From Candidatus Pelagisphaera phototrophica (GTDB lineage Bacteria > Verrucomicrobiota > Verrucomicrobiia > Opitutales > Opitutaceae), in the NCBI RefSeq assembly GCF_014529625.1, contig NZ_CP076039.1:1488001-1552000 (forward strand): DNA of 64,000 bases. The letters run 5' to 3'. The notes beneath the pieces were generated by a model. The model was not told the DNA's origin. It worked only from the letters and a program-made list of their open reading frames with translations, and made no database searches. Shown piece after piece: positions 53,202-62,257 of the stretch. Both the position numbers and the translations under genes were made by a program. The number at the start of each line of letters is the position of its first letter. The first letter of the stretch is position 1.

Positions 53202-54407
53202 ATGGCGACTGTTAGGATTCTCGTTCTGACTTCGAGTACGGGAGGAGGCCACGACGCTCGAGCGGTCGCGTTCCGGAGATGGGTACGCAAGATATATGGA
53301 TGGGAGGTCGAAGTTCGTGTCGAGAGCATGCTGGAGGATTCCTCTCGAATTGGCCGATTTGGAGTGGGGCTTTATAACTTCATACAACAGCATATGCCCT
53401 GGTTGCATCACCCCTATTACATTTTGGTGGAGGGATTGAGCTACTTGAATCGTTCGAGGGTTACGGTTGGAAGAAAGTACTATGCTGAGGTCATCAATAA
53501 TTTTCGCCCGCATTTGGTATTCAGTGTGCATGACTGTTTAAATAGGGGCTACTTTCAGGTTGCTCGCGAAATTCTAGGAGAGGAAAACGTTCGGTGTGCG
53601 ACTTATTGTTCAGAGTTTTCGGGAGGTTATGGATACAGTCGGAACTGGGTGGAGCCGAGCGTGGACTTGTACATTTCGAGAACGAAAACGGCTAAGGATT
53701 TCGCGGTTTCGAGACTGGATCTAGATCCGGGCAAAATTATCGTCCGAGGCCATTTCCTCATTCCTCGAGTTTATGAAGAGTTTCTATCCGCGTACGAGCG
53801 ACATCGTTTTATTACGGAGCGATTGGGATTGAGAGCGGATAGGAAAATAATCTTCCTGGCTACTGGTGGTACGGGGGCGAACAACCACCTAGCCCTGTTG
53901 CCGACCATCAAGAAGTATTCGGAGACCTATCAGGTCCTTGTGGTATGTGGCCGGAATAATGAAGCGTTCATGAAAGTGCGGCAATGGAAGCAAAATAACC
54001 CGGACTTAAGTTGCCATGTCGAAGGGTATTGTAACGAAATGCATTTATTCATGCAAGTGAGCGACCTAGTGGTTACTAGAGGAGGAACGACAACCTGCTC
54101 AGAAGCCTTGCACTACAAGTGCCCGATTATTTTCAACGGGATCGGTGGAGTGATGCCCCAGGAAAAGCTGACTGTAAAATATTTCCTTCAAGACTACGCG
54201 GCAGAGATAATCAGTAACTCCGGTGATCTGGAAAAATTGCTCATGAACTGGAGCCGGTTTCCAAATCGTTTCAGCCAACTCAAGAATCGTTTCAAGAGAA
54301 TGCGTTTCAAAGACCGTCCGTCAGAGGCGATTTATGATTTGGTCGATCTTGCGCATGAAGCATTGCCCGTAGGAGAAGTTCCGCTTCTGAAGATTGTGGG
54401 CGAATAA
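53202..54407 (+). CDS. GT28-type glycosyltransferase, MGDG-synthase-like
   Basis: About 401 residues. The start RILVLTSSTGGGHDARA matches the N-terminal motif of monogalactosyl-diacylglycerol synthase-like enzymes, and the C-terminal half shows the GT28 donor site (FLATGGTGANNHL, VTRGGTTTCSEALHYKCPII, GGVMPQEKLTVKYF). Such enzymes glycosylate lipid acceptors at the inner membrane. ATG at 53202 is chosen because AGAAGGGG lies 9 bp upstream; the frame's TTG at 53193 is too close to it. Located between the SDR and a GT4 gene on the same strand. Confidence 0.8.
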   Translation: MATVRILVLTSSTGGGHDARAVAFRRWVRKIYGWEVEVRVESMLEDSSRIGRFGVGLYNFIQQHMPWLHHPYYILVEGLSYLNRSRVTVGRKYYAEVINNFRPHLVFSVHDCLNRGYFQVAREILGEENVRCATYCSEFSGGYGYSRNWVEPSVDLYISRTKTAKDFAVSRLDLDPGKIIVRGHFLIPRVYEEFLSAYERHRFITERLGLRADRKIIFLATGGTGANNHLALLPTIKKYSETYQVLVVCGRNNEAFMKVRQWKQNNPDLSCHVEGYCNEMHLFMQVSDLVVTRGGTTTCSEALHYKCPIIFNGIGGVMPQEKLTVKYFLQDYAAEIISNSGDLEKLLMNWSRFPNRFSQLKNRFKRMRFKDRPSEAIYDLVDLAHEALPVGEVPLLKIVGE

Positions 54408-54425
54408 TTCATTTATTCGGGTCGA

Positions 54426-55619
54426 ATGCGTATTCTATATGTGACGACGACTTTTCCCGTATTTTCTGAGACCTTTTTGCAGAGGGAGGTTAGGGCTTTG
54501 AAAGAATTGGGAGCGGACTTGCGTATCGTATCTCTTCATGGAGGGGACTCCGAATTTGAAGGAGTTGAGATCGACCGATTTAGTAAATGGGAGTTAATGA
54601 AGCTCTTTTGGCTGCTTCCTTGGCTAATCCTCTCTCGTTTCGAATTGTTTCGGAAATATCTGAGTGATCTTTTTGGGGCAAAACCCAGCTATTGGCTCAA
54701 TTTCTGGGAAAACATGCTAGGGCTGGGAGCGGCCATCGTCAGAGAGTCTTCACTACGAGAAGAGAAACCCGAAATAATTCATTGTGTCTGGTCAAGTGCT
54801 CCAGCGGCTTTTGGGTGGCTTGAGTCACGGCTTGTCTCAGTTCCATTTTCGATGGGAGCCCATGCTTATGATGTATTTGAGAAAGGAGGCGACTGGCTTT
54901 TGCAGTCAAAAGCCCGTGATGCTTCATTCATCCATACATCTACAAATTCAGCGGCTATGGTGCTCAAGAATCACGTATCGAGTAACAAGGTGCATCTAAT
55001 TAGAAGAGGGATGAACCGGTTTCCTGAATTTAAGCGGCTCAGAATGAACCGGCATTCTTTGAGGATCGTTTGCGTCGCAAGACTAGTGGAGAAAAAGGGA
55101 TTTCCATTCCAACTGGCGATCTATGCAGCCTTGCGATCCGCGGGAATTAAATTTGAGGCAAGAATAATTGGGGAGGGGGAGATGACAGAATCAATCCAGT
55201 CGGGGATTAGCGAGCGAGGCCTTGGGGATTGTGTTACTTTGAAAGGGAGGCTCTCATTAGAGGAAACGCTTCAGAATGTGGGCTGGGCAGACATTTTGAT
55301 TCACACTGGAATCATCGCCCGCAATGGGGACAGGGATGGGCTCCCTAATGTCATTCCAGAGGCGATGGCGTCGGGCACCGTTGTTTTGGGCTCCCCCGTA
55401 TCCGGAGTAGTGGAGGCGATTAGGGACGGCGAAACTGGATTTCTTTGTGAAGTAGAGAATACGAGTGCTTGGGTGGATCGGTGTCACCGTATCCAATCGG
55501 ATGATAGTTTGTGTGAGACGTTAAGACTGAATGCCCGGAATTGGGCTGCGCGTGAGTTTCTCGCCTCGCGTAATTCCGGTCGTTTGCTTCAATTGCTCGC
55601 CCAGCAATCGAGTTCGTAA
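54426..55619 (+). CDS. Glycosyltransferase family 4 protein
   Basis: 397 residues, GT-B fold. The N-terminus RILYVTTTFPVFSETFLQRE is typical of colanic-acid/exopolysaccharide GT4 enzymes; the C-terminal domain has VCVARLVEKKGFPFQL, IIGEGEMTESIQ, VTLKGRLSLEE and the E-x7-E motif region GLPNVIPEAMASGTVVLGSP. Retaining sugar transfer to a lipid or polysaccharide acceptor is likely. Starts 18 bp after the MGDG-synthase-like gene, so one operon is likely. Confidence 0.88.
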   Translation: MRILYVTTTFPVFSETFLQREVRALKELGADLRIVSLHGGDSEFEGVEIDRFSKWELMKLFWLLPWLILSRFELFRKYLSDLFGAKPSYWLNFWENMLGLGAAIVRESSLREEKPEIIHCVWSSAPAAFGWLESRLVSVPFSMGAHAYDVFEKGGDWLLQSKARDASFIHTSTNSAAMVLKNHVSSNKVHLIRRGMNRFPEFKRLRMNRHSLRIVCVARLVEKKGFPFQLAIYAALRSAGIKFEARIIGEGEMTESIQSGISERGLGDCVTLKGRLSLEETLQNVGWADILIHTGIIARNGDRDGLPNVIPEAMASGTVVLGSPVSGVVEAIRDGETGFLCEVENTSAWVDRCHRIQSDDSLCETLRLNARNWAAREFLASRNSGRLLQLLAQQSSS

Positions 55620-55690
55620 GGGAATGAAGATGGCTTCTTAATTTCTTGAGATTCCTTCATCATTGAATACATTGATTAATATTCGATTTG

Positions 55691-56779
55691 ATGATTAAAG
55701 GCAGAATTCTTTACGATGTTACAAAGGCATCCAGGCAGCGTCAGAAGTCTGGAATCGCAAGAGTTTCGAGCTGTTTGAGGCGAGAGTTTAAAGCGTTGCT
55801 TGGAGATTCGCTGGTAGAAGTGGTTTGGGACGAGAAAAACGAAGCTTTTAGGCGTCGTGACAAATCGACCGATCTTCAATTGGACGCAAATGATGTATTG
55901 CTGACTTGTGAATTATTTTGTGAGTACGAGCGCAGGGGAATCGAGCGCTTTCTGCAAGAATCTCCTTGTCTCTCGTATGCCATATTTCATGACGCGATTC
56001 CGCTGCAACATCCAGAGTTCACTTGGTCGCATAGTGTTCAAAGGCATCCGAGCTATATGAAAATGCTAGCCCTTTTCTCGGGTGTTTTTGCGGTGTCCAG
56101 TCACAGTGCAATTCTTTTGGAGGAATATTGGGAGTGGCTTGATCTAAAGGAAAGGCCTTCGGTGAGATCCATTCAGCTCGGCGCAGATGGGGTATTCAAA
56201 GAGCCGTCAAATCCGAAACAGGAAAACAATGATCGTATTCAATTATTAACGCTAGCTATTCTTGAGAAAAGGAAAGGCCAGGATCTAGCCTTCGAGGCAG
56301 CAAAAAAAATATGGGACGAGGGTATGGATTTCGACTACCATTTTGTGGGTCGAACCAATCCTTATTTCGGAAAAGAAATCGAACGAAGTCTTAGAAAGTC
56401 TGCAAAACGCGGTTACGCAGTTAAATTGCATGGCCAATTGAAGGATGAAGAACTGAGGGATCTCTTTGCAAAGACTGATTTGGTCGTATTGTCTTCGCTT
56501 GCGGAAGGGTGTGGACTTCCCGTGCTGGAAGCCTTGTGGAAGGGGGTGCCTACTTTGAGCAGCTCTCTTCATTCCGTCCGCGAAAATGCCCGCTTTGGAG
56601 GATGCCAGTTGTTTGAAACCGGCGATTTTGGGGCCATCACTTCCGGCCTTCGCGAGTTGATTTTACATCGAGAGAAATTGAGAGATCTCACGAATAGTAT
56701 CCAGACCGAAATGCTTCCACGATGGAATCATACGGTCACGGATATTTTAGATCATATCGTAACTGAGGGTGGTCTTTAG
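55691..56779 (+). CDS. Glycosyltransferase family 4 protein
   Basis: About 362 residues of the GT4 type. The N-terminus ILYDVTKASRQRQKSGIARV matches mannosyltransferase-like GT4 enzymes whose start reads G-I-x-R-V; the C-terminal domain has LTLAILEKRKGQDLAFEAA, VGRTNPYFGKEIERS, VKLHGQLKDEELRDLF, and SLAEGCGLPVLEALWKGVPT with the E-x7-E. ATG at 55691 is used rather than the overlapping TTG at 55688. Converges with the alpha-oxoamine synthase gene. Confidence 0.86.
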   Translation: MIKGRILYDVTKASRQRQKSGIARVSSCLRREFKALLGDSLVEVVWDEKNEAFRRRDKSTDLQLDANDVLLTCELFCEYERRGIERFLQESPCLSYAIFHDAIPLQHPEFTWSHSVQRHPSYMKMLALFSGVFAVSSHSAILLEEYWEWLDLKERPSVRSIQLGADGVFKEPSNPKQENNDRIQLLTLAILEKRKGQDLAFEAAKKIWDEGMDFDYHFVGRTNPYFGKEIERSLRKSAKRGYAVKLHGQLKDEELRDLFAKTDLVVLSSLAEGCGLPVLEALWKGVPTLSSSLHSVRENARFGGCQLFETGDFGAITSGLRELILHREKLRDLTNSIQTEMLPRWNHTVTDILDHIVTEGGL

Positions 56780-56795
56780 TTTTTTACCGTATAAG

Positions 56796-57992
56796 CTACA
56801 TTCTACTTACAGCGTAGCGTATCGCGTTCTCGATGATTTCAAAATCCTCTTCCGTATGCCTGGCTGAAATTGCGGTGCGAACTAAATCCTTGCCCGGGGG
56901 AACGCCGGGAGCGGTTGCGAAAATGGCAAAGACTCCTTTTTCTCGGAGGTTTTTCCAGAAATGGTAGGCTTTTTCTCTATCCCCAATGATGATAGGGATG
57001 GCTGGAGTTTCGCTATCCCATGTGTCGAGTTTCAGATCGTCGAGGAAAGCCTTGTAGCGCTTCGTGTTCGCCCAAAGCCTTTCGAGCCACTCCGGTTCTG
57101 TATCCATAACTTCGAGAGCCGCGATGGCACAAGCGCTTTGGCAGGGTGAGAGGGCTGCGCTGAAAATCACTTGTTTTGAATGTGTCCTCAGATAATCAAT
57201 CGAAGCTGCGTCTCCAGCGATGAATCCTCCGGTACTACCGAGTGACTTGGAGAGGCTCCCCGTAATGATGTCAACCTGGTCGGTAAGGCCAAAATGATTT
57301 GCTGTCCCCTGTCCTTGTTTACCCAATACGCCTACCCCATGGGCGTCATCCATGACCGTGAAGCAATTGAAATCCTTAGCGATGGATGTGAATTCTGGTA
57401 GATTGCAGATATGCCCTTCCATCGAGTAAATCCCCTCAATCGCTATTATTTTAGCTACATTTGGGTCTAGCTGCTCAAGGAGAGATCTCAGGTGGTCGGG
57501 GTTGTTGTGGCTGAACCGCTCAACATCCGCCATTGAAAGTCGAATACCATCCCACACGCTGGAGTGCATGTTTTTGTCAACTAGCACCGCGTCACCCCTT
57601 CTGGCAAAGCCGGTTAGGGACGACATGCATGACAAGTATCCAGCCGATGTGACGTGGCAGGCCTCTTTCCCTAAAAATGCGGCGAGGCGTTCTTCCAGCT
57701 CTACATGAAAGGCTCTACCGCCATTTGCGGATCGGGCGCCCATTGTACCACCACCCCATTTTTCGAGAGCCTTTCTTCCGGCTTCGATGACTTTCGGGTG
57801 ATCGTACAATCCAAGATACTCATTGCTCGCCAGCATGACGAGTTCTTTTCCGTCTCTGAAAACACGGGTACCATTCTGTTCGTGCAAAATATTGTACCAG
57901 ATTTCATAGCGCTTTCGGAGACGTGTGAAGTCATCGTTGTCGCAGCGCTTTCGAATAGGATTACTGGTCTTTTTGATCAAGGAACGAATCAT
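56796..57992 (-). CDS. Alpha-oxoamine synthase (serine palmitoyltransferase / AONS / KBL family)
   Basis: 398-residue PLP enzyme condensing an acyl-CoA with an amino acid with loss of CO2. Signatures: ASNEYLGLYDHPKVIEAG, GGGTMGARSANGG, MDDAHGVGVLGKQGQG and the PLP lysine in TGSLSKSLGSTGGFIAG, with the C-terminal ATAPGVPPGKDLVR. The family is certain; substrate is not. No bio genes are nearby, so biotin synthesis is less likely, and the surrounding SDR, glycosyltransferases and prenyl synthase favour a lipid role such as sphingoid-base synthesis (inference). Confidence 0.8.
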   Translation of the reverse strand: MIRSLIKKTSNPIRKRCDNDDFTRLRKRYEIWYNILHEQNGTRVFRDGKELVMLASNEYLGLYDHPKVIEAGRKALEKWGGGTMGARSANGGRAFHVELEERLAAFLGKEACHVTSAGYLSCMSSLTGFARRGDAVLVDKNMHSSVWDGIRLSMADVERFSHNNPDHLRSLLEQLDPNVAKIIAIEGIYSMEGHICNLPEFTSIAKDFNCFTVMDDAHGVGVLGKQGQGTANHFGLTDQVDIITGSLSKSLGSTGGFIAGDAASIDYLRTHSKQVIFSAALSPCQSACAIAALEVMDTEPEWLERLWANTKRYKAFLDDLKLDTWDSETPAIPIIIGDREKAYHFWKNLREKGVFAIFATAPGVPPGKDLVRTAISARHTEEDFEIIENAIRYAVSRM

Positions 57993-58068
57993 TTGGAAAT
58001 TAGCCTTAGTTGGAATTTGGCACGGACTGTTGATCAGTTGTAAGGAAATATGAAGAAAAATCGCGAGT

Positions 58069-58917
58069 TTATGCTGAGCGGAAGCGTAGCAACATCCACA
58101 GGGCCTTTAATGCTAGCTTGGGATCCATCCGCCACCAGTAGCGGGCGTACCGATGGAAGTACTGGCTTGGCCATTCCTTGGAACCATAAGAACGCATGGT
58201 TTGAGACCATCGCTCTTTGAATAGATTCGAGTTTTGATCGTTGTGATCATGTCTGCCCGGTGAGCGACTGATATGATGCCGGATTACGCTCTCGTGAGAC
58301 ACGAGCAATCTGTAGCCTTGCTCTTTTATCCGTGCGCAGAGGTCAACGTCCTCCATGCCATTTCGATAGTCCTCGCTGAATCCGTCCAGAGAATTGAACA
58401 ATGATCGCCTAATGAGAAAGCAGGCACCGGTGATGGCGGTTCGCTCGCTCCATTTATGAGGGGGTAGTCTTTTCCGGTTTTTCCAAGCATGTGTTGGCAT
58501 TCCATTCAGGTCGAAAAATATTCCCGCATGGTCGACCAGCCCTGTAGCGTAATTGCGCTGAATATTCCCGACGGCCCCGACTTTGAGATGTGGTTTATTG
58601 AGGTTAAGCATTGGTTCGAGCCAACCGGATACGAGCTCGAGATCATTGTTTAGGAAAAGTAGTAGGTCGCCGGTCGCAGCTTGCGCAGCTCGATTGTTGG
58701 ACTTGCTAAAACCAAGATTTTCAGCGTTTCGAAGCACACGGCATCTGTGAGAAATGCTTACCAGAAAGTCGGGCGTTTCGTCGGTTGATGCATCATCGAT
58801 CAGGATCACCTCGTGGTTTTCCAAATTGACGGTGTCAAACAGTGTCTGGATCATTTTTCGCGTGAGTTCGACGCAGTTGTGCACGGAGACGATGAAGGAT
58901 ATCGTTGGCTCGGACAT
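58069..58917 (-). CDS. Glycosyltransferase family 2 protein
   Basis: 282-residue GT-A enzyme. N-terminal ISFIVSVHNCVELTRKMIQT and VILIDDASTDETPDFL are the nucleotide-sugar site, FLNNDLELVSGWLEPML the D-x-D-like region, and GFSEDYRNGMEDVDLCARIK the ED motif with catalytic base, all typical of rhamnosyl/O-antigen-type GT2 enzymes. It is 16 bp downstream of the prenyl synthase gene, likely one transcript. Acceptor unknown. Confidence 0.87.
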   Translation of the reverse strand: MSEPTISFIVSVHNCVELTRKMIQTLFDTVNLENHEVILIDDASTDETPDFLVSISHRCRVLRNAENLGFSKSNNRAAQAATGDLLLFLNNDLELVSGWLEPMLNLNKPHLKVGAVGNIQRNYATGLVDHAGIFFDLNGMPTHAWKNRKRLPPHKWSERTAITGACFLIRRSLFNSLDGFSEDYRNGMEDVDLCARIKEQGYRLLVSHESVIRHHISRSPGRHDHNDQNSNLFKERWSQTMRSYGSKEWPSQYFHRYARYWWRMDPKLALKALWMLLRFRSA

Positions 58918-58933
58918 GGCTCCTGATGGGTGA

Positions 58934-59806
58934 CTAGAACGTTCTTTCGTTCAGGTAGCGGGCGAAGTTTCTTAGGAAGGGGGCGTTCAGATCGGCGCAG
59001 ATCTGGTAGGCCTTCTCGGTTAGCTCGTCCAATTTGCTACGCGAATATTGGAGGCCGTGAATGGATACATAGGTGGACTTGTTCGCGGCTTCATCGGCAC
59101 CCACTTCTTTACCCATCGTTTCCGAGCTACTTGTGGCGTCTAGGATATCGTCCATTATCTGAAACCCAAGTCCGATACAGCGTCCGTAATCGGCAATTTG
59201 CTCTATTTGATCCCTGCTCGCTTTCCCAATGGTCGCACCCATCTTGAGGCTTCCTTCGATTAGGGCAGAAGTCTTGTTCAGGTGTATGAAATTCAGTTCA
59301 TCCCCGCTGAGTTGTTGATCCTCTCCAAGAATGTCCTCCATTTGACCTCCGATTAGCCTTTGGCTACCGGCAGTTTCAGAAAGTATATTCACGAGTCCAA
59401 GCCCGATTTCGGGATAACTGGAGTAGTGGGTAGCCAATAGCTCGAAGGATAGCGTCAAGAGAGCGTCTCCCGCCAATACAGCCGTGGCCTCGTCAAATTG
59501 AATGTGGCAGGTCGGGACTCCGCGGCGAAGCGGGGAATCGTCCATCGCAGGCAAGTCATCATGAATCAAGGTGTACGTGTGGAGGCATTCGACCGCGACC
59601 GCAGCTGGGGCAGCAGATATTTTGGTGTCGAAAAGGTCTCTGGATGCAAGCAGCAGCGATGGTCGAATGCGCTTTCCTCCTGCGGAAAGACTATATCGCA
59701 TGGCTTCGTGGATTCGTTTCGGGCGTGTCGATGAGGACGGGGTCAACTTGTCGAGCGCTTGCTCAATGTCTCGGACGTATGCTGCTAATTTCTCTTTGAA
59801 CTCCAT
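58934..59806 (-). CDS. ispA: Short-chain (E)-prenyl diphosphate synthase (IspA-like)
   Basis: 290 residues. Makes farnesyl or geranylgeranyl diphosphate from IPP and DMAPP. First Asp-rich motif LIHDDLPAMDDSPLRRG with the bacterial two-residue insertion DDxxxxD, second motif MDDILDAT, and GGKRIRPSL and CHIQFDEATAVLAGDALL confirm the family. Isoprenoids feed undecaprenyl phosphate, the carrier for MraY, and quinones. Its start is 45 bp from the divergent DUF4013 gene. Confidence 0.9.
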   Translation of the reverse strand: MEFKEKLAAYVRDIEQALDKLTPSSSTRPKRIHEAMRYSLSAGGKRIRPSLLLASRDLFDTKISAAPAAVAVECLHTYTLIHDDLPAMDDSPLRRGVPTCHIQFDEATAVLAGDALLTLSFELLATHYSSYPEIGLGLVNILSETAGSQRLIGGQMEDILGEDQQLSGDELNFIHLNKTSALIEGSLKMGATIGKASRDQIEQIADYGRCIGLGFQIMDDILDATSSSETMGKEVGADEAANKSTYVSIHGLQYSRSKLDELTEKAYQICADLNAPFLRNFARYLNERTF

Positions 59807-59851
59807 GCAAAATGCGCGACTGTAGATTAAAGATCACCTGAACTTTCCGAA

Positions 59852-60430
59852 ATGCAAACAATTGAGCAAGTATCTAAACGACTGTCGTCTGACCCAAATT
59901 GGTTCAACAAGTGTATGTTAGGGGTTGTTTTCTCGATAATTCCAATCGCTCATTTCGTAGCGTTTGGGTACTTATACCGCCTGTTTGCCCAGGGGAAAGC
60001 GCAACGCGAGATCTCTCTTCCGGACTGGGGAGATTGGAAAGGGATGTTCGTTGATGGTTTGAAGTTATTCCTCATCTTTTTCCTGTTCGGATTTATTCCA
60101 GTCGCATTGATGAGCGCCTTGGTGGGCATTTCCCCTTGGGATTCGGTCTTTGTGAAGATTCCTATGGCTCCGGTTCTGTTTTTCGCGGTTCCGCTCCCGA
60201 TCGCTGCGTTATATCTATATTTGCTTAATGAAGATTTTAAGAACTGTTTTAATTTCCAAGCTCTGCTTGGGCTGATGAAGGCCGGAATCCATGCTTACTG
60301 GGTACCTACGATCGCTTATATCGGGCTCTTGTACATACTCCCTTTTATGTATTTTGTAGGAGGTATTATTTATTTCTATTTCATGGGCAATGTCTTCAAG
60401 AACCTCCAGCTAAGAGCTGATAGAGGTTAG
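59852..60430 (+). CDS. DUF4013-like membrane protein
   Basis: 192-residue polytopic membrane protein with four to five hydrophobic segments (about 22-43, 69-93, 104-128, 145-165, 167-183). The start of the body with FVAFGYLYRLFAQGKAQREI and LPDWGDWKGMFVDGLKLFLI fits the DUF4013 family, whose function is unknown. Seven bases separate it from the next gene. Confidence 0.7.
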   Translation: MQTIEQVSKRLSSDPNWFNKCMLGVVFSIIPIAHFVAFGYLYRLFAQGKAQREISLPDWGDWKGMFVDGLKLFLIFFLFGFIPVALMSALVGISPWDSVFVKIPMAPVLFFAVPLPIAALYLYLLNEDFKNCFNFQALLGLMKAGIHAYWVPTIAYIGLLYILPFMYFVGGIIYFYFMGNVFKNLQLRADRG

Positions 60431-60437
60431 ATAGAAT

Positions 60438-61094
60438 ATGAAAAGAAGACTGCCCAAAGAGCCATCTACCGTTGGCATGATTCTTACCGCAATATCCGGG
60501 GTTTCGCTCGGAATTCTGCTTGGCAGTTTCATTTTGCTACGAGAAGCGCCATTGAGAAGAAACGAACCTGCCGAATCCGGCAAAATTGGAGATTACGCTG
60601 CCTACTACTCTCCAGGGTCTGCAGCGGCGGCGGAGTCGGCGACGGTCAAGTCTCGGACGAGTCGGCTGGGACGTCAGATACCTGGTTCCATCCCCTTTAC
60701 GGAAATGGAGATCAACCACTACTTGAGCCAGTTCAAGAGTGCGGATACGAATGAGGATGGTACTCCGTCAAATATTTCGTTTTCATCTCCTAACGTACGA
60801 ATCGAGACCGATCGTTTCGTTTTGAGCGGCAAAATTATCGTCAATCCACAAAAAGACCGCTTCGAAGTGCTTATGCAGGCGTTTGGGCGGTTCGAGAATG
60901 GAGATAGTGGGGTAAAGATGAAAATTGACAAAATCCTTTTAAACTCTCTCAGAATACCGAAATTTGGTGGTCTGGTTGACAACCTGTTTGAGTCAAACAA
61001 AGCAATGTTTCCACTACCGACTGAAGTGAAAAGCTCGCTGGGAGCTATTCGTGAAATTGAATTGCTAGAGGACCAAATCGTCTTGGCTCTTTAG
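60438..61094 (+). CDS. Unknown membrane-anchored protein
   Basis: 218 residues, no family recognised. A basic start (MKRRLPKEPS) and one membrane helix (about 14-35) place the rest outside the cytoplasm. The soluble part has a low-complexity Ala/Ser stretch and then a beta-rich region (NVRIETDRFVLSGKIIVNPQ, FEVLMQAFGRFENG, REIELLEDQIVLAL) that recalls lipid-binding tubular or DUF2993-like folds, but this is only an impression. It follows the DUF4013 gene directly and its end overlaps the convergent BioD-like gene by 4 bp. Confidence 0.65.
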   Translation: MKRRLPKEPSTVGMILTAISGVSLGILLGSFILLREAPLRRNEPAESGKIGDYAAYYSPGSAAAAESATVKSRTSRLGRQIPGSIPFTEMEINHYLSQFKSADTNEDGTPSNISFSSPNVRIETDRFVLSGKIIVNPQKDRFEVLMQAFGRFENGDSGVKMKIDKILLNSLRIPKFGGLVDNLFESNKAMFPLPTEVKSSLGAIREIELLEDQIVLAL

Positions 61095-62257
61095 TCTTCG
61101 ATCAGTGTGAAGGCATCGATGATTTGGTTCAAGTCGATGTTCTCTTGGATAAGCTTTTTGATTAGAGGTATCTTGTCGTCGTCCCCAGGTTGTGTTTTTA
61201 CAGTCATACTATGAATCCGAGACGCTACTGTGTAGCTGTCTGTCGATACCGAAATAAAGGGGATACGGCTCTTTCCAATTCGTTCAAGAAGTGCAGGGCT
61301 CGGCCGAATGCCTCGCGTCAGGATGATGCAGGAGATCGTTCCCGAAGTGTGGTAAGATTCGTGGGATAATACGGCAAGAACGATGTCCTCCCGGTCGCTC
61401 GGAGTGATCAGAAGCGTGTCGGGAGCCATTGTATCCAAAAAGCCAGTTACCGTCATCGCCCCAATAACGATGTGACTGAATCTTCTGGGCCGGATCTCGT
61501 CGACGCGATTCAAGGGAGTTCCGTTCACTCGTTCTCGGATTTGCTCTAGATTGGGTGAGGTGAGCACCTTTTCTGAGGGCAACAGACCAAGAAGGGGAAT
61601 GCCCAAACGTTTTAGGGCCAAGCTTGTATACTTCCGTATCATATCCATTTTGTCGGCCTCTACCTTGTTGATGATCGCGCCAACGACTTCGACCCCTTCC
61701 TGATCGAATAGGGCCTTGTTTAAGGCAATCTCGTCAATGGGTTGACCGATCCCCCCCCTGCTTACGATAATCGCCTTAGCCCCAAGCAACTTAGCGACTC
61801 TTGCATTCGAAAGTTCGAATACGGCCCCAACCCCTGCGTGTCCACTCCCTTCGATCAAGGTAAAGTTCTTCTCCCAAGAAGCTCGGTCGAAAGCGTTGCA
61901 AACTTTATCCGTTAAGTCTGCACCCATCTTTTCTGGATCATCGAGGTAACGTTTGGTGAAGGAGCCATCGATTGCGATCGGACTCATACTTGAAATGGGG
62001 GTTTCAACGTTGTAAGTCTTCTCTAGAAGAATTGAGTCCTCGTCGATCAGTTGTCCGTCAATCTTTACGAACCTTTGGCCAACCGGTTTAATGAATCCAA
62101 CTTTTGAGTACTTTTGTTGAAGAGCGGCGAATAGTCCGAGGCAGGTGGTCGTCTTCCCGTCGTTCATTCTCGTGCCAGCCACGAAAATGCGATGCGTTGT
62201 ATGGTTTTTAGGGCGCGTCTTTAGTTTGCGATCCTTCATATCTTGAAAAGCCGTCAC
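61091..62257 (-). CDS. BioD-like P-loop/DRTGG protein, the detached N-terminal part of phosphotransacetylase
   Basis: 388 residues. A dethiobiotin-synthetase-like P-loop domain (FVAGTRMNDGKTTTCLGLF, VGFIKPVGQRFV, LIEGSGHAGVGAVFELSNA) is followed by a DRTGG-type domain (HIVIGAMTVTGFLDTM, LLITPSDREDIVLA, CIILTRGIRPSPALLE). This is the architecture of the N-terminal regulatory half of long Pta proteins. Here it is a separate gene placed after the catalytic gene, coupled by ATGA overlap. It probably senses metabolites and modulates Pta. Confidence 0.83.
   Translation of the reverse strand: MTAFQDMKDRKLKTRPKNHTTHRIFVAGTRMNDGKTTTCLGLFAALQQKYSKVGFIKPVGQRFVKIDGQLIDEDSILLEKTYNVETPISSMSPIAIDGSFTKRYLDDPEKMGADLTDKVCNAFDRASWEKNFTLIEGSGHAGVGAVFELSNARVAKLLGAKAIIVSRGGIGQPIDEIALNKALFDQEGVEVVGAIINKVEADKMDMIRKYTSLALKRLGIPLLGLLPSEKVLTSPNLEQIRERVNGTPLNRVDEIRPRRFSHIVIGAMTVTGFLDTMAPDTLLITPSDREDIVLAVLSHESYHTSGTISCIILTRGIRPSPALLERIGKSRIPFISVSTDSYTVASRIHSMTVKTQPGDDDKIPLIKKLIQENIDLNQIIDAFTLIED

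Noticed and set aside
56796..57992. bioF assignment for the alpha-oxoamine synthase
   Set aside because: No other biotin gene is nearby, and the context is lipid/glycan enzymes; a BioD-like domain at 61-62 kb belongs to phosphotransacetylase.
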